Positions 26,408 to 37,004 of a DNA stretch of 64,000 bases are shown one piece after another. The DNA comes from Streptomyces sp. ITFR-16. Lineage in GTDB: Bacteria > Actinomycetota > Actinomycetes > Streptomycetales > Streptomycetaceae. The translations under genes and the position numbers were made by a program. The stretch covers positions 1 to 64,000 of the forward strand of contig NZ_CP134610.1 of NCBI RefSeq assembly GCF_031844705.1, read 5' to 3'. Numbering within the stretch: position 1 is the stretch's first letter; each line of letters begins with the position of its first letter. Below the pieces are notes generated by a model. It had not been told where the DNA came from and made no database searches. It worked only from the letters and a program-made list of their open reading frames with translations.

Positions 26408-26711
26408 GTCCTTGACTTCCTCTGCGGGCCGGACCGCACCGCTCACGGGCCTGGCCGATCGTGCGGACATCCCCAACGCTAGGCAGCACCGCAGTGCCGA
26501 CCCGGCTGGTCGGGCGGCAGTATGCGGGCAGTTAGGACCTGTGCGGCGGATGAGGGTCGGACTGGCCTTGGCCGGCAAGGCGCGGGTGGGGGTTCGGGAA
26601 GGGCTGCGGGCCGGTGGCGGACATCGGCTCCCAGAGGCTGAGCGGAAGGCACCGGGGCCTGCAGGGCGCTTCACCGCCGTACCGGCCCCGGTGTTCAGGA
26701 CGCTCCCCCGG
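26408..26711. other. Spacer between NRPS operon and diaminobutyrate genes
   Basis: 304 bases without a gene. The right end carries the hairpin at 26650-26693. The remainder must hold the promoter and leader of the kinase gene; I could not recognise a specific -10/-35 pair. Confidence 0.45.
26650..26693 (-). terminator. Terminator after the second NRPS gene
   Basis: CACCGGGGCC at 26650-26659 pairs with GGCCCCGGTG at 26684-26693, with a 24-base loop, about 20 bases after the NRPS stop (minus strand). Confidence 0.6.
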
Positions 26712-29700
26712 TCAGATGCGGGCGGGCCGCAGCCTGCGGGCGAGCACTCGCCCGATCTCGCCCAGCGGCTCCGCCTCGGTCATCCGAGCGTGCTCGCAGT
26801 CGACCGCGAACTCCTCAATGCGGCCGGTGAGGTACGGCGCCCAGGCGTCCGCGCCCGACAGGGGCGCGGGCGTACCCGTGGCATCGAAGAACACCGTGTG
26901 TCCACCGAATGCGACGTCCGGCACGTACCGGTAGCGCATCCGCAGGTTGTCCAGAGTGGCGGCCACGACGGCCGCTGCCTGCGCGTGCTCCAGCGCACCG
27001 AGCACGGGGTCGGCCCCCCGGAGCGCCTCGGCCAGTTCGGCGACATCCGGTGTGCTGTCCGCACAGCGCACCGGTACCGTCTCGCCGAGCGTGCCGAGGA
27101 GGGAGGTCAGTACGTGCCGGCCGTCGATCTCCGGAACTCGGAACCCGTCGGGCAGCGGGTAGGAGTCGAGAAGAGCCAGCAGGGCCACTTCTTCACCGGC
27201 CGCTTCCAGCCGGGCGGCGATTGCGTGCGCGACCAGACCGCCGAAGGACCAGCCGAGCAGGTGGTACGGCCCGTGGGGCTGAATGCGCCGGATCTCGGCG
27301 AGGTAGTCGTCGGCCATCCCTTCGACGGAGGTTGGCGCCCCCTGTGGGCCGGTGAGCCTTCGGGCCTGGAGCGCGATGAGGGGCCTGTCCCGGTCGAGAT
27401 GGGGCAGCAGCCCGGCGTAGCCCCAGCTCATGCCGGACACCGCGTGCACGCAGAACAGCGGTGCCCCGTCGGAGCTGGCCTCGGTGGCAGACCGGATGGG
27501 CAGGACGGCGCCGAAGGCGTCGGCCCCACTGCCCGCCGCGATGTGTTCGGCGAGCAGCGCTGGGGTGGGACTCTGGAACAGGTCGCTGATGGTGATGCGG
27601 GTGTCCCAGACGGCACGGATGCGGCTGATCAGTCTTGTGGCGCGGAGGGAGTGTCCGCCGCGGTGGAAGAAGTTGTCGTCGATGCTGACGGAGTCGAGGC
27701 CGAGGTTGTCGGCGAAGAGACCGCAGAGGATTTCCTCGGCGGGATTGCGGGGTTGGCGGCTGTTCTCGGTCGGTGTGTCCAGATCGGGCGCGGGCAGAGC
27801 GCGGCGGTCGAGCTTGCCGTTGACCGTGCGCGGTAGTTCCTTCAGGATGACGAAGGCCGAGGGGATCATGTATTCCGGCAGTCGGGCGGTGGTGTGCCGG
27901 CGCAGTTCGCCGGGAGTTGTCTCCGCGACGGCGTAAGCGACGAGGCATCTGTCGCCGGGGCGGTCTTCCCGGACGACCGCGGCGGCCTGCGCGACGGCTG
28001 GGTGGCTGAGAAGAGCGGCCTCGATCTCACCGGGTTCGATACGGAAGCCACGGAGCTTGATCTGCTCGTCGCCGCGTCCCAGGTATTCCAGAGCGCCTTG
28101 ACTGTTCCAGCGGGCGAGGTCACCCGTGCGGTACATACGGGACCCGGCAGGGCCGTGCGGGTTGGCGACGAACCGCTGTGCGGTCAGGGCCTGCTGACCG
28201 ATGTACCCGTGTGCGAGGCCGTGGCCGGCTACGTACAGTTCACCCGGCACACCAGGAGCCGCAATCTCCAGATCCGCGTCGAGCACGTAGGCGTGCTTGC
28301 CCCGGAGCGGGCCCCCCACAGGGACACTGGTGATGCCCGCACCGGTACCGGCGCTGACGGTGAAGGCAGTGGTGAAGCCCATGCTCTCGGCCGGACCATA
28401 GCCATTGAGCACATGAAGCCGGGGATGATCGGTGAGAGCACGGGTGACATGCGCCGGCGAGGCGGCCTCCCCCGCCGTCATCGCTTCTTTCAGATGGGCG
28501 AATGTCTGCGGATGCTCATCGAGCATGTGGTTGAAGAGACTCGCGGACATCTGAAGCGTGGTCACCCGGTGCCGTTCGACCAGCTCGGCGATCAGGTTCG
28601 GGTCGGTGTGCTGACCGGGCTGGAGCACACAGACACCGCCATGCAACAACGGACCGAACACCTCAAGAGCGAAAGCGTCCCACGAGACCGGAGAACACTG
28701 CAGGAACGTCTGCTGCGGACCGAAAGCCAGATAGTCCGGCCCCACGAACGTCGCAGCGAGCGCCCGATGAGAAGCCATCACCCCCTTGGGCAGGCCCGTC
28801 GAGCCCGAAGTGAACATCACACAGGCCACCGACTCAGGTGAACCCGAAGTCTCCACCGCGGTTCCCGGAAGCCCGCTCACCTCTCCCGCCTCAGCCGTCA
28901 GATCCACCACAACCGCCTCAGTAGCGAGCGCGGCAAGGTGACTCTGGGTGATAAGTGCCGCCGGCGCCACCTGCCCCAGAACACCATTGAGCCGCTCAAC
29001 CGGAAACAGCGGATCGAGCATCGTGTAACCCGCACCAGCCTTCAGCACAGCAAGGATCGACGCCACCATGTGAGGCGAACGCTCGACATGCACACCGACG
29101 AGATCACCAGGACGCACACCACGACCGGTCAGATACCGCGCCAACCGGTTGGACCAGACATCCAGCTCCCCGTACGAGATCACCTGATCCTCGAACACCA
29201 GCGCCGGCGCCTCCGGCGCCCGCACCACCTGCGCCCCGAACAAACCGTCCAGACCAGTTTCCGGGCCACGGGTCGGCGCACCCGACCATGTGGCGAGGAG
29301 GTCCCGCTCCTCCTCAGGAAGGAGGGACAGGGAGCTGACCGCTGTGTCGGGGTGGGCGGCGGCGGACTCCAAAAGGATCAGCATGCGCTCCAGAAGGCCC
29401 TCTATGGTGCGGGTTTCATAGAGGTCGGTGGCGTATTCGACGGTGATGTCCAGTCCGTCCGGGCTGCCGTCCGCCGTCCTCCGCTCACCGAATGCAAAGG
29501 TCAGGTCGAACTTGGCGATCCGCAGCTCCGGCGCCAAGAACTCGGCCCGCAGACCACCGAGCCCAGGTGCGCCCACCGCCGTGTCACCCACGGTGAGCAT
29601 CACCTGGAACATCGGATGCCGGGAAGCCGAACGCTCAGGGTTGAGAGCCTCGACAAGCCGGTCGAACGGAAGATCCTGGTGAGCCCACGCGGCAAGATCC

Positions 29701-32700
29701 GCTTCCCGCACCCGGCCCAACAACTCACGGAAGGTGGGATCACCACCCACATCCGTACGCAGAACCAACGTATTGACGAAAAAGCCCACGAGATCATCGA
29801 GAGCCTGATCCGTCCGCCCCGCGACCGGCGAACCGATCGGGACATCCTTTCCACCACCACACCGCGCCAGCACAACCGCGACAGCAGCCTGAGCCACCAT
29901 GAACAGAGTGGTACCGGTCTCACGCGCCAGCCCGGTCAGGGCAGCGTGTGTCCGAGCGGCGGCGGACACCTTGCGGGTGGCCCCGCGGTAGGACGCGACA
30001 GCCGGCCGCGGACGGTCCGCCGGGAGGCTCACCTCTTCCGGTAGTCCGGCCAGTTGCTCTCGCCAGAAGGAGAGCTGGCGCTCCTCATCGCCAGAGAGCA
30101 GGTCTCGCTGCCAGAGCGTGTAGTCGGCGTACTGCACCGGGAGCGGCGCCCACACGGGAGCCACCCCCTCACAACGGGCCTCGTAAGCCCGGGCCAGGTC
30201 GGCGAAGAAAGGCGCGTTCGACCAGCCGTCGGAGGCGATGTGATGCATCACCACCAGGAGCACGTGCTCCTCGGGGGACAGTTTCACCAGATCCGCGCGG
30301 ATGGGCAGATCAGTGGAAAGGTCGAACGTGGTGCCGGCCAGTCCGGCCAGCACCTGAGGCAGAGACTCCTCCGTCACCGGGATCACCGGGAGAGCGAAGC
30401 CGGTCGCCGCGAGAGGCCGGACCGCCTGGTGAGGCAGGCCGCCCTCGGAGGGGAAGACAGTCCGCAGGGCCTCGTGGCGTGCGACGACGTCGCCGAGTGC
30501 GCGGCGCAGGGCCTCGGTGTCCAGAGCCCCGGTGAGCCGGAGTGCCAACGGAATGTTGTAAGTCGCCGAGGGACCCTCCAGCTGATCGAGGAACCACAGG
30601 CGCTGCTGAGCCGACGAGAGCGGAATCCGCTCAGGACGCTCCTGGACCACAAGGGCCGGCCGCTCCTCGCCACCCCCGCTCACCGCGACCAGCTCGGCAA
30701 GCTGCGCCACCGTCGGACACTGAAAGATGTCACGAACTCCGAGCCGTACGCCGAAGGCGTCGCGGATCTTGGAGGTGAGCTTCGTGGCGCGGAGGGAGTG
30801 TCCGCCGCGGTGGAAGAAGTTGTCGTCGATGCTGACGGAGTCGAGGCCGAGGTTGTCGGCGAAGAGACCGCAGAGGATTTCCTCGGCGGGATTGCGGGGT
30901 TGGCGGCTGTTCTCGGTCGGTGTGTCCAGATCGGGCGCGGGCAGAGCGCGGCGGTCGAGCTTGCCGTTGACCGTGCGCGGTAGTTCCTTCAGGATGACGA
31001 AGGCCGAGGGGATCATGTATTCCGGCAGTCGGGCGGTGGTGTGCCGGCGCAGTTCGCCGGGAGTTGTCTCCGCGACGGCGTAAGCGACGAGGCATCTGTC
31101 GCCGGGGCGGTCTTCCCGGACGACCGCGGCGGCCTGCGCGACGGCTGGGTGGCTGAGAAGAGCGGCCTCGATCTCACCGGGTTCGATACGGAAGCCACGG
31201 AGCTTGATCTGCTCGTCGCCGCGTCCCAGGTATTCCAGAGCGCCTTGACTGTTCCAGCGGGCGAGGTCACCCGTGCGGTACATACGGGACCCGGCAGGGC
31301 CGTGCGGGTTGGCGACGAACCGCTGTGCGGTCAGGGCCTGCTGACCGATGTACCCGTGTGCGAGGCCGTGGCCGGCTACGTACAGTTCACCCGGCACACC
31401 AGGAGCCGCAATCTCCAGATCCGCGTCGAGCACGTAGGCGTGCTTGCCCCGGAGCGGGCCCCCCACAGGGACACTGGTGATGCCCGCACCGGTACCGGCG
31501 CTGACGGTGAAGGCAGTGGTGAAGCCCATGCTCTCGGCCGGACCATAGCCATTGAGCACATGAAGCCGGGGATGATCGGTGAGAGCACGGGTGACATGCG
31601 CCGGCGAGGCGGCCTCCCCCGCCGTCATCGCTTCTTTCAGATGGGCGAATGTCTGCGGATGCTCATCGAGCATGTGGTTGAAGAGACTCGCGGACATCTG
31701 AAGCGTGGTCACCCGGTGCCGTTCGACCAGCTCGGCGATCAGGTTCGGGTCGGTGTGCTGACCGGGCTGGAGCACACAGACACCGCCATGCAACAACGGA
31801 CCGAACACCTCAAGAGCGAAAGCGTCCCACGAGACCGGAGAACACTGCAGGAACGTCTGCTGCGGACCGAAAGCCAGATAGTCCGGCCCCACGAACGTCG
31901 CAGCGAGCGCCCGATGAGAAGCCATCACCCCCTTGGGCAGGCCCGTCGAGCCCGAAGTGAACATCACACAGGCCACCGACTCAGGTGAACCCGAAGTCTC
32001 CACCGCGGTTCCCGGAAGCCCGCTCACCTCTCCCGCCTCAGCCGTCAGATCCACCACAACCGCCTCAGTAGCGAGCGCGGCAAGGTGACTCTGGGTGATA
32101 AGTGCCGCCGGCGCCACCTGCCCCAGAACACCATTGAGCCGCTCAACCGGAAACAGCGGATCGAGCATCGTGTAACCCGCACCAGCCTTCAGCACAGCAA
32201 GGATCGACGCCACCATGTGAGGCGAACGCTCGACATGCACACCGACGAGATCACCAGGACGCACACCACGACCGGTCAGATACCGCGCCAACCGGTTGGA
32301 CCAGACATCCAGCTCCCCGTACGAGATCACCTGATCCTCGAACACCAGCGCCGGCGCCTCCGGCGCCCGCACCACCTGCGCCCCGAACAAACCGTCCAGA
32401 CCGAGGCGGGGTGCCTCGGTAACAGCTCCGCTCCACCGGGCGAGGCTGTGGGTCTCCTCGTCGGTGAGGAGAGCCAGCCGGGAGACCGGCTGGTCAGGTT
32501 CGGTGACGGCGTCGGCCAAGAAACGGACGAGTCGCTCGACGGCTGCCCGGGCCGTGGAACGTTCGTAGAGGTCGGTGGCGTATTCGACGGTGATGTCCAG
32601 TCCGTCCGGGCTGCCGTCCGCCGTCCTCCGCTCACCGAATGCAAAGGTCAGGTCGAACTTGGCGATCCGCAGCTCCGGCGCCAAGAACTCGGCCCGCAGA

Positions 32701-35700
32701 CCACCGAGCCCAGGTGCGCCCACCGCCGTGTCACCCACGGTGAGCATCACCTGGAACATCGGATGCCGGGAAGCCGAACGCTCAGGGTTGAGAGCCTCGA
32801 CAAGCCGGTCGAACGGAAGATCCTGGTGAGCCCACGCGGCAAGATCCGCTTCCCGCACCCGGCCCAACAACTCACGGAAGGTGGGATCACCACCCACATC
32901 CGTACGCAGAACCAACGTATTGACGAAAAAGCCCACGAGATCATCGAGAGCCTGATCCGTCCGCCCCGCGACCGGCGAACCGATCGGGACATCCTTTCCA
33001 CCACCACACCGCGCCAGCACAACCGCGACAGCAGCCTGAGCCACCATGAACAGAGTGGTACCGGTCTCACGCGCCAGCCCGGTCAGGGCCCGATGGACCG
33101 AGGCGGGGCAGGACTCGGTGTACGTAGCGCCCTGGTACGAGGCGACAGCCGGCCGCGGACGGTCCGCGGGAAGGGTCGCCTCCTCCGGGAGGCCGGCGAG
33201 CGCCTCCCGCCAGAAGTCGAGTTGGGGCAGCTGCTCGGTGGCGAGCAGGTCTCGCTGCCAGAGCGTGTAGTCGGCGTACTGCACCGGGAGCGGCGCCCAC
33301 ACGGGAGCCACCCCCTCACAACGGGCCTCGTAAGCCCGGGCCAGGTCTGCGAAGAAAGGCGCGTTCGACCAGCCGTCGGAGGCGATGTGATGGGCGATGA
33401 CCACCAGGACGTGGACGTCATCTGCCAGGGCCAGCAAGGTCGCGCGCAGCGGGAGTTCGGCCGTCAGGTCGAAGACTTTGGCACTCTCCTCGGCCACCAG
33501 CGCATCGAGGGTCTTCTCGGTGGCCGGCACCGTCGGCAGCGGTATGCCGATCTCATCGGCAGGCAGAATGTGCTGATAGGCCTCGCCGTCGACGGTCCGG
33601 AAGACAGTCCGCAGGGCCTCGTGGCGTGCGACGACGTCGCCGAGTGCGCGGCGCAGGGCCTCGGTGTCCAGAGCCCCGGTGAGCCGGAGTGCCAACGGAA
33701 TGTTGTAAGTCGCCGAGGGACCCTCCAGCTGATCGAGGAACCACAGGCGCTGCTGAGCCGACGAGAGCGGAATCCGCTCAGGACGCTCCTGGACCACAAG
33801 GGCCGGCCGCTCCTCGCCACCCCCGCTCACCGCGACCAGCTCGGCAAGCTGCGCCACCGTCGGACACTGAAAGATGTCACGAACCGTGATCCTGGCGCCG
33901 AGGGCGCTACGGATCCGGCTGACGAGCCGGGTGGCGAGCAGGGAGTGCCCACCGAGCCGCAGAAAGTGGTCGTCGACGGTGACGGACGGGCTGCCGAGGA
34001 TGTCGGCGAACAGCCCGCACAGCACCTCCTCGACGGGGTTGCGCGGAGCCCGGCCCTCGCTCCCTCCGCCCAGCACGGGCCGCGGCAGGGCGCGGCGGTC
34101 GAGCTTGCCGTTCGTCGTGAGGGGCAGGGCGTCCAGAAGTACGAAGGCGGACGGAACCATGTAGTCGGGCAGAGCGTCCGCCGCATGACGGCGCAAGGCC
34201 GCGAGGTCGGTTTCGGGTGTGCCGACGAGGTAGGCGACGAGGCGTTTGTCGCCGGGGCGGTCCTCGCGGACGATCACCGCGGCCTGGGCCACGGAGGCAT
34301 GTGCCATCAGTGCCGATTCGGTCTCGCCCGGTTCTATGCGAAAGCCGCGGAGCTTCACCTGCTGGTCAGCCCGGCCCAGGTACTCGATCTCGCCTTCCCG
34401 CGACCAGCGTACGAGGTCGCCGGTCCGGTACATGCGGGAGCCGGGCGGGCCGTAGGGATCGGAGACGAACCGCTCAGCGGTCTGGGTGGGACGGTCCAGG
34501 TAGCCGCGGGCGAGTCCGGTGCCGGCGATGTACAGCTCGCCGGGGACGCCGGGGGCGACAAGTGCGAGGTGTTCGTCGAGGACGTAGAGGCGGGTGTTGT
34601 CGAGGGGGCGTCCGATGGGGAGAGCACCGTCGTAGTCGAAGGGCCGGTGCAGGGGGTGGGACGTGGCGAAAGTCGTCGTCTCCGTCGGCCCGTACCCGTT
34701 GACCACCGTCAGGTCCGGACAGGCATCCATCACCCGGCGCACAGCCTCCGGCGGTACCACGTCACCACCCGTCCACAGCTCACCCAGACCAGCGAACGCA
34801 CCCGGATCCTCCTCCGCGACCAGCCGGAACAGACCCGCCGTAAGCCACAACCCGGTAATCGACTCATCCTTCAGTACGGTCGCCAGGGTGGCCGTGTCGA
34901 GAACTCCGGGCGGGGCGACCGAGACGGTGCCGCCCGACAGCCAGGGCACCCAGAGTTCGAAGGTTGAGGCGTCAAAGGTGTGGGGCGAATGGAAGAGCAC
35001 GTGGGCGTGGGCGGGGCGCATCCAGCTCTCGTCGCGTGCGAGTTCGGCGACGTTGCGATGGGTGATGGCGACGCCCTTGGGTACACCGGTCGAGCCCGAA
35101 GTGAACATGACGTACAGCCACTGGTCAGGATGCGTGGCGATCTCGGGCGCGGTCGCCGGATGTGCGCAGAGGACCGGATCGTCCGCGAGCCCGTCGACGA
35201 GGACGGCGCGCGCTCCGGTCTCCTCGGTCAGGATCTCGTGGTCGGCGAGGGCCGGGTCGACCAGGAGCACTGGGGCAGCCGTGTCGGTGAGGATACGGCT
35301 GAGCCGCGAGGCCGGGTCGACGGCATTGAGGGGGGCGTAGACACCACCGGCCTTGGCAATGGCGAGCAGCGACAGGACAAGGTCGGCGGAGCGTTCCATC
35401 AGAACGGCGACGACGGTCTCGGGCCCGACACCGAGCGAGACGAGATGATGGGCGAACCGGTTGGCGACGGTGTCAACTTCAGCGTAGGTGAACGTGCGGC
35501 CCGCGTAGGTGAGGGCGATGGCGTCCGGGGTGCGCGCGACCTGCGCGGTGAAGAGGTCGGCGACCGAGGCACCGGGCACCGGGGTGGCGTGGCCGGCCCA
35601 GGTGTCGAGGAGCAGAGTGCGCTCGTCTGGGTCGAGCAGGTCCAGGCCCGAGAGCGGGGTGTCCGGGTGAGCGACGGCCTCGGCGAGCAGCCGCCCGAGC

Positions 35701-37004
35701 CGCGCGAGAAGGGCTTCGATGGTCTCGGGATCGTACAGATCGGTGGCGTACTCGGCGGTGATGTCGAGTCCGCCGGGCCGGCCGTCGGGAGTGAGGTGCT
35801 CATCGAAGCCGACGGTCAGATCGAACTTGGCGGTGCTGGTGGGAGAGTATTCGGCACGGGCCCGCAGCCCCGGGAAGTCGGCGCCGGAGTCCGTGGCGCC
35901 GGCCCGTACCAGGGTCAGCATGACCTGGAAGAGGGGGTGGCGGTCGCCCGTACGCTCAGGGTTGAGTGCCTCGACAAGCCGGTCGAAGGGCAGGTCCTGG
36001 TGAGCCCAGGCGCCGAGGTCGGTGGTACGGACCCGCTCCAGGAGCTGCCGGAACGTCGGGTCGCCGCTGACGTCCGTGCGCAGCACCAGCGTGTTGACGA
36101 AAAAGCCCACGAGGTCGTCGAGCGCCTCGTCCGTGCGGCCGGCGACCGGGGAGCCGACGGGGACATCGGTGCCGGCGCCGGAGGCGGCGAGGACAGTCGC
36201 GAGTGCCGCCTGGGCCGCCATGAAGAGGGTGGCACCGCTCTCCTTCGCCAGCTCGACGAGGGCAGCATGGGTCTCCGGCGGGCAGTGCAGGCCCCGGCTG
36301 TCGCCGCGGTAGGAGGTGACAGCGGGGCGGGGCCGGTCCACAGGAAGGGTGGCCTCGGCCGGCAGCCCGGCCAACTGCTCACGCCAGTACGCGGTCTGCC
36401 GGGCCATGACGCTGTCCTGGGCATCGGGGTCGCCCAGCAGTTCGTGCTGCCAGAGGGTGTAGTCGGTGTACTGGATCTCCAGCGGATCCTGTTCCGGGGC
36501 CTGTCCGGCGAGGCGTGCGCGATAGGCGCCGGCAAGGTCGCGCAGGAGTGGGGCGATGGACCAGCCGTCAGAGGCGATGTGGTGCATGACGACCAGGAGT
36601 ATGTGCTCCTGGTCCCGGTCGGAGCCGGGCTCCGCCGACGGCGAGCCGTCGGCGAGCCGGATCAGCCGTGCCTTCACGGGGATATCGGCGGCGAGGTCGA
36701 AGACGTGGGCCGACTCGGCGGCCAGGATCTCGGTGAGGCCGGCCTCGTCCGCGTGCAGGATCGGCACATCGAAGCGCACCTCCTCGGCAGCGAGGACCTC
36801 CTGGTAGGGGGCACCGTCACGCTCGGGGTAGACCGTGCGCAGGCTCTCGTGGCGTGCGACGACGTCGCCGAGTGCGCGGCGCAGGGCCTCGGTGTCCAGA
36901 GCCCCGGTGAGCCGGAGTGCCAACGGAATGTTGTAGGTCGCCGAGGGACCCTCCAGTTGGGCGAGGAACCACAGTCGTTGCTGGGCGTATGACAGGGGGA
37001 TCAC
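26712..37004 (-). CDS. NRPS, modules 4-6: C-A-T-C-A-T-C-A-T-TE
   Basis: 3430 residues. Three elongation modules and a thioesterase. C domains keep HHIASDGW (near 143, 1205, 2253). A cores TSGSTG are near 638, 1688 and 2738; carrier Ser in GGHSLLATRL or GGHSLRAT near 1018, 2066 and 3116. The TE (about 3160-3425) has Ser in GWSFGG, an Asp in LLDSYP and His in CEHARM. There is no epimerase or methyltransferase. The specificity residues read from the A4-A5 region are DAFWWGGTF for module 4, close to the published valine code DAFWIGGTFK. Modules 5 and 6 both read DALQMAGGF, which I cannot assign. Modules 5 and 6 are near-identical over long stretches with a period of exactly 3147 bases. The start is ATGA-coupled to the first NRPS gene. 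It is expected to finish and release a hexapeptide, by hydrolysis or cyclisation. Confidence 0.93.
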   Translation of the reverse strand: MIPLSYAQQRLWFLAQLEGPSATYNIPLALRLTGALDTEALRRALGDVVARHESLRTVYPERDGAPYQEVLAAEEVRFDVPILHADEAGLTEILAAESAHVFDLAADIPVKARLIRLADGSPSAEPGSDRDQEHILLVVMHHIASDGWSIAPLLRDLAGAYRARLAGQAPEQDPLEIQYTDYTLWQHELLGDPDAQDSVMARQTAYWREQLAGLPAEATLPVDRPRPAVTSYRGDSRGLHCPPETHAALVELAKESGATLFMAAQAALATVLAASGAGTDVPVGSPVAGRTDEALDDLVGFFVNTLVLRTDVSGDPTFRQLLERVRTTDLGAWAHQDLPFDRLVEALNPERTGDRHPLFQVMLTLVRAGATDSGADFPGLRARAEYSPTSTAKFDLTVGFDEHLTPDGRPGGLDITAEYATDLYDPETIEALLARLGRLLAEAVAHPDTPLSGLDLLDPDERTLLLDTWAGHATPVPGASVADLFTAQVARTPDAIALTYAGRTFTYAEVDTVANRFAHHLVSLGVGPETVVAVLMERSADLVLSLLAIAKAGGVYAPLNAVDPASRLSRILTDTAAPVLLVDPALADHEILTEETGARAVLVDGLADDPVLCAHPATAPEIATHPDQWLYVMFTSGSTGVPKGVAITHRNVAELARDESWMRPAHAHVLFHSPHTFDASTFELWVPWLSGGTVSVAPPGVLDTATLATVLKDESITGLWLTAGLFRLVAEEDPGAFAGLGELWTGGDVVPPEAVRRVMDACPDLTVVNGYGPTETTTFATSHPLHRPFDYDGALPIGRPLDNTRLYVLDEHLALVAPGVPGELYIAGTGLARGYLDRPTQTAERFVSDPYGPPGSRMYRTGDLVRWSREGEIEYLGRADQQVKLRGFRIEPGETESALMAHASVAQAAVIVREDRPGDKRLVAYLVGTPETDLAALRRHAADALPDYMVPSAFVLLDALPLTTNGKLDRRALPRPVLGGGSEGRAPRNPVEEVLCGLFADILGSPSVTVDDHFLRLGGHSLLATRLVSRIRSALGARITVRDIFQCPTVAQLAELVAVSGGGEERPALVVQERPERIPLSSAQQRLWFLDQLEGPSATYNIPLALRLTGALDTEALRRALGDVVARHEALRTVFRTVDGEAYQHILPADEIGIPLPTVPATEKTLDALVAEESAKVFDLTAELPLRATLLALADDVHVLVVIAHHIASDGWSNAPFFADLARAYEARCEGVAPVWAPLPVQYADYTLWQRDLLATEQLPQLDFWREALAGLPEEATLPADRPRPAVASYQGATYTESCPASVHRALTGLARETGTTLFMVAQAAVAVVLARCGGGKDVPIGSPVAGRTDQALDDLVGFFVNTLVLRTDVGGDPTFRELLGRVREADLAAWAHQDLPFDRLVEALNPERSASRHPMFQVMLTVGDTAVGAPGLGGLRAEFLAPELRIAKFDLTFAFGERRTADGSPDGLDITVEYATDLYERSTARAAVERLVRFLADAVTEPDQPVSRLALLTDEETHSLARWSGAVTEAPRLGLDGLFGAQVVRAPEAPALVFEDQVISYGELDVWSNRLARYLTGRGVRPGDLVGVHVERSPHMVASILAVLKAGAGYTMLDPLFPVERLNGVLGQVAPAALITQSHLAALATEAVVVDLTAEAGEVSGLPGTAVETSGSPESVACVMFTSGSTGLPKGVMASHRALAATFVGPDYLAFGPQQTFLQCSPVSWDAFALEVFGPLLHGGVCVLQPGQHTDPNLIAELVERHRVTTLQMSASLFNHMLDEHPQTFAHLKEAMTAGEAASPAHVTRALTDHPRLHVLNGYGPAESMGFTTAFTVSAGTGAGITSVPVGGPLRGKHAYVLDADLEIAAPGVPGELYVAGHGLAHGYIGQQALTAQRFVANPHGPAGSRMYRTGDLARWNSQGALEYLGRGDEQIKLRGFRIEPGEIEAALLSHPAVAQAAAVVREDRPGDRCLVAYAVAETTPGELRRHTTARLPEYMIPSAFVILKELPRTVNGKLDRRALPAPDLDTPTENSRQPRNPAEEILCGLFADNLGLDSVSIDDNFFHRGGHSLRATKLTSKIRDAFGVRLGVRDIFQCPTVAQLAELVAVSGGGEERPALVVQERPERIPLSSAQQRLWFLDQLEGPSATYNIPLALRLTGALDTEALRRALGDVVARHEALRTVFPSEGGLPHQAVRPLAATGFALPVIPVTEESLPQVLAGLAGTTFDLSTDLPIRADLVKLSPEEHVLLVVMHHIASDGWSNAPFFADLARAYEARCEGVAPVWAPLPVQYADYTLWQRDLLSGDEERQLSFWREQLAGLPEEVSLPADRPRPAVASYRGATRKVSAAARTHAALTGLARETGTTLFMVAQAAVAVVLARCGGGKDVPIGSPVAGRTDQALDDLVGFFVNTLVLRTDVGGDPTFRELLGRVREADLAAWAHQDLPFDRLVEALNPERSASRHPMFQVMLTVGDTAVGAPGLGGLRAEFLAPELRIAKFDLTFAFGERRTADGSPDGLDITVEYATDLYETRTIEGLLERMLILLESAAAHPDTAVSSLSLLPEEERDLLATWSGAPTRGPETGLDGLFGAQVVRAPEAPALVFEDQVISYGELDVWSNRLARYLTGRGVRPGDLVGVHVERSPHMVASILAVLKAGAGYTMLDPLFPVERLNGVLGQVAPAALITQSHLAALATEAVVVDLTAEAGEVSGLPGTAVETSGSPESVACVMFTSGSTGLPKGVMASHRALAATFVGPDYLAFGPQQTFLQCSPVSWDAFALEVFGPLLHGGVCVLQPGQHTDPNLIAELVERHRVTTLQMSASLFNHMLDEHPQTFAHLKEAMTAGEAASPAHVTRALTDHPRLHVLNGYGPAESMGFTTAFTVSAGTGAGITSVPVGGPLRGKHAYVLDADLEIAAPGVPGELYVAGHGLAHGYIGQQALTAQRFVANPHGPAGSRMYRTGDLARWNSQGALEYLGRGDEQIKLRGFRIEPGEIEAALLSHPAVAQAAAVVREDRPGDRCLVAYAVAETTPGELRRHTTARLPEYMIPSAFVILKELPRTVNGKLDRRALPAPDLDTPTENSRQPRNPAEEILCGLFADNLGLDSVSIDDNFFHRGGHSLRATRLISRIRAVWDTRITISDLFQSPTPALLAEHIAAGSGADAFGAVLPIRSATEASSDGAPLFCVHAVSGMSWGYAGLLPHLDRDRPLIALQARRLTGPQGAPTSVEGMADDYLAEIRRIQPHGPYHLLGWSFGGLVAHAIAARLEAAGEEVALLALLDSYPLPDGFRVPEIDGRHVLTSLLGTLGETVPVRCADSTPDVAELAEALRGADPVLGALEHAQAAAVVAATLDNLRMRYRYVPDVAFGGHTVFFDATGTPAPLSGADAWAPYLTGRIEEFAVDCEHARMTEAEPLGEIGRVLARRLRPARI
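27637..29255. repeat. Duplicated A-domain block of module 6 (copy of module 5)
   Basis: This 1.6-kb block appears identical to 30784-32402, offset 3147 bases. It covers the A domain and the start of the carrier domain. The duplication continues with identity over 29421-29935 versus 32568-33082 (end of the C domain), with a divergent linker between. Recent duplication or gene conversion is the explanation. Confidence 0.9.
30784..32402. repeat. Duplicated A-domain block of module 5 (copy of module 6)
   Basis: Partner of 27637-29255. The right boundary is sharp: both share GTCCAGACC and then diverge completely (32403 and 29256). Confidence 0.9.
34215..34901. repeat. Duplicated A-domain segment of module 4 (copy of module 3)
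   Basis: Nearly identical to 37451-38137, offset 3236 bases, with very few differences (for example near 34502/37738). A second short identical stretch lies around 35053-35108 / 38289-38344. Between the two stretches, the part encoding the A4 motif with the first specificity residues differs. Confidence 0.88.

Noticed and set aside
32085..34967. 960-residue plus-strand open frame
   Set aside because: Antisense of NRPS modules 4 and 5; no plausible start or domain.
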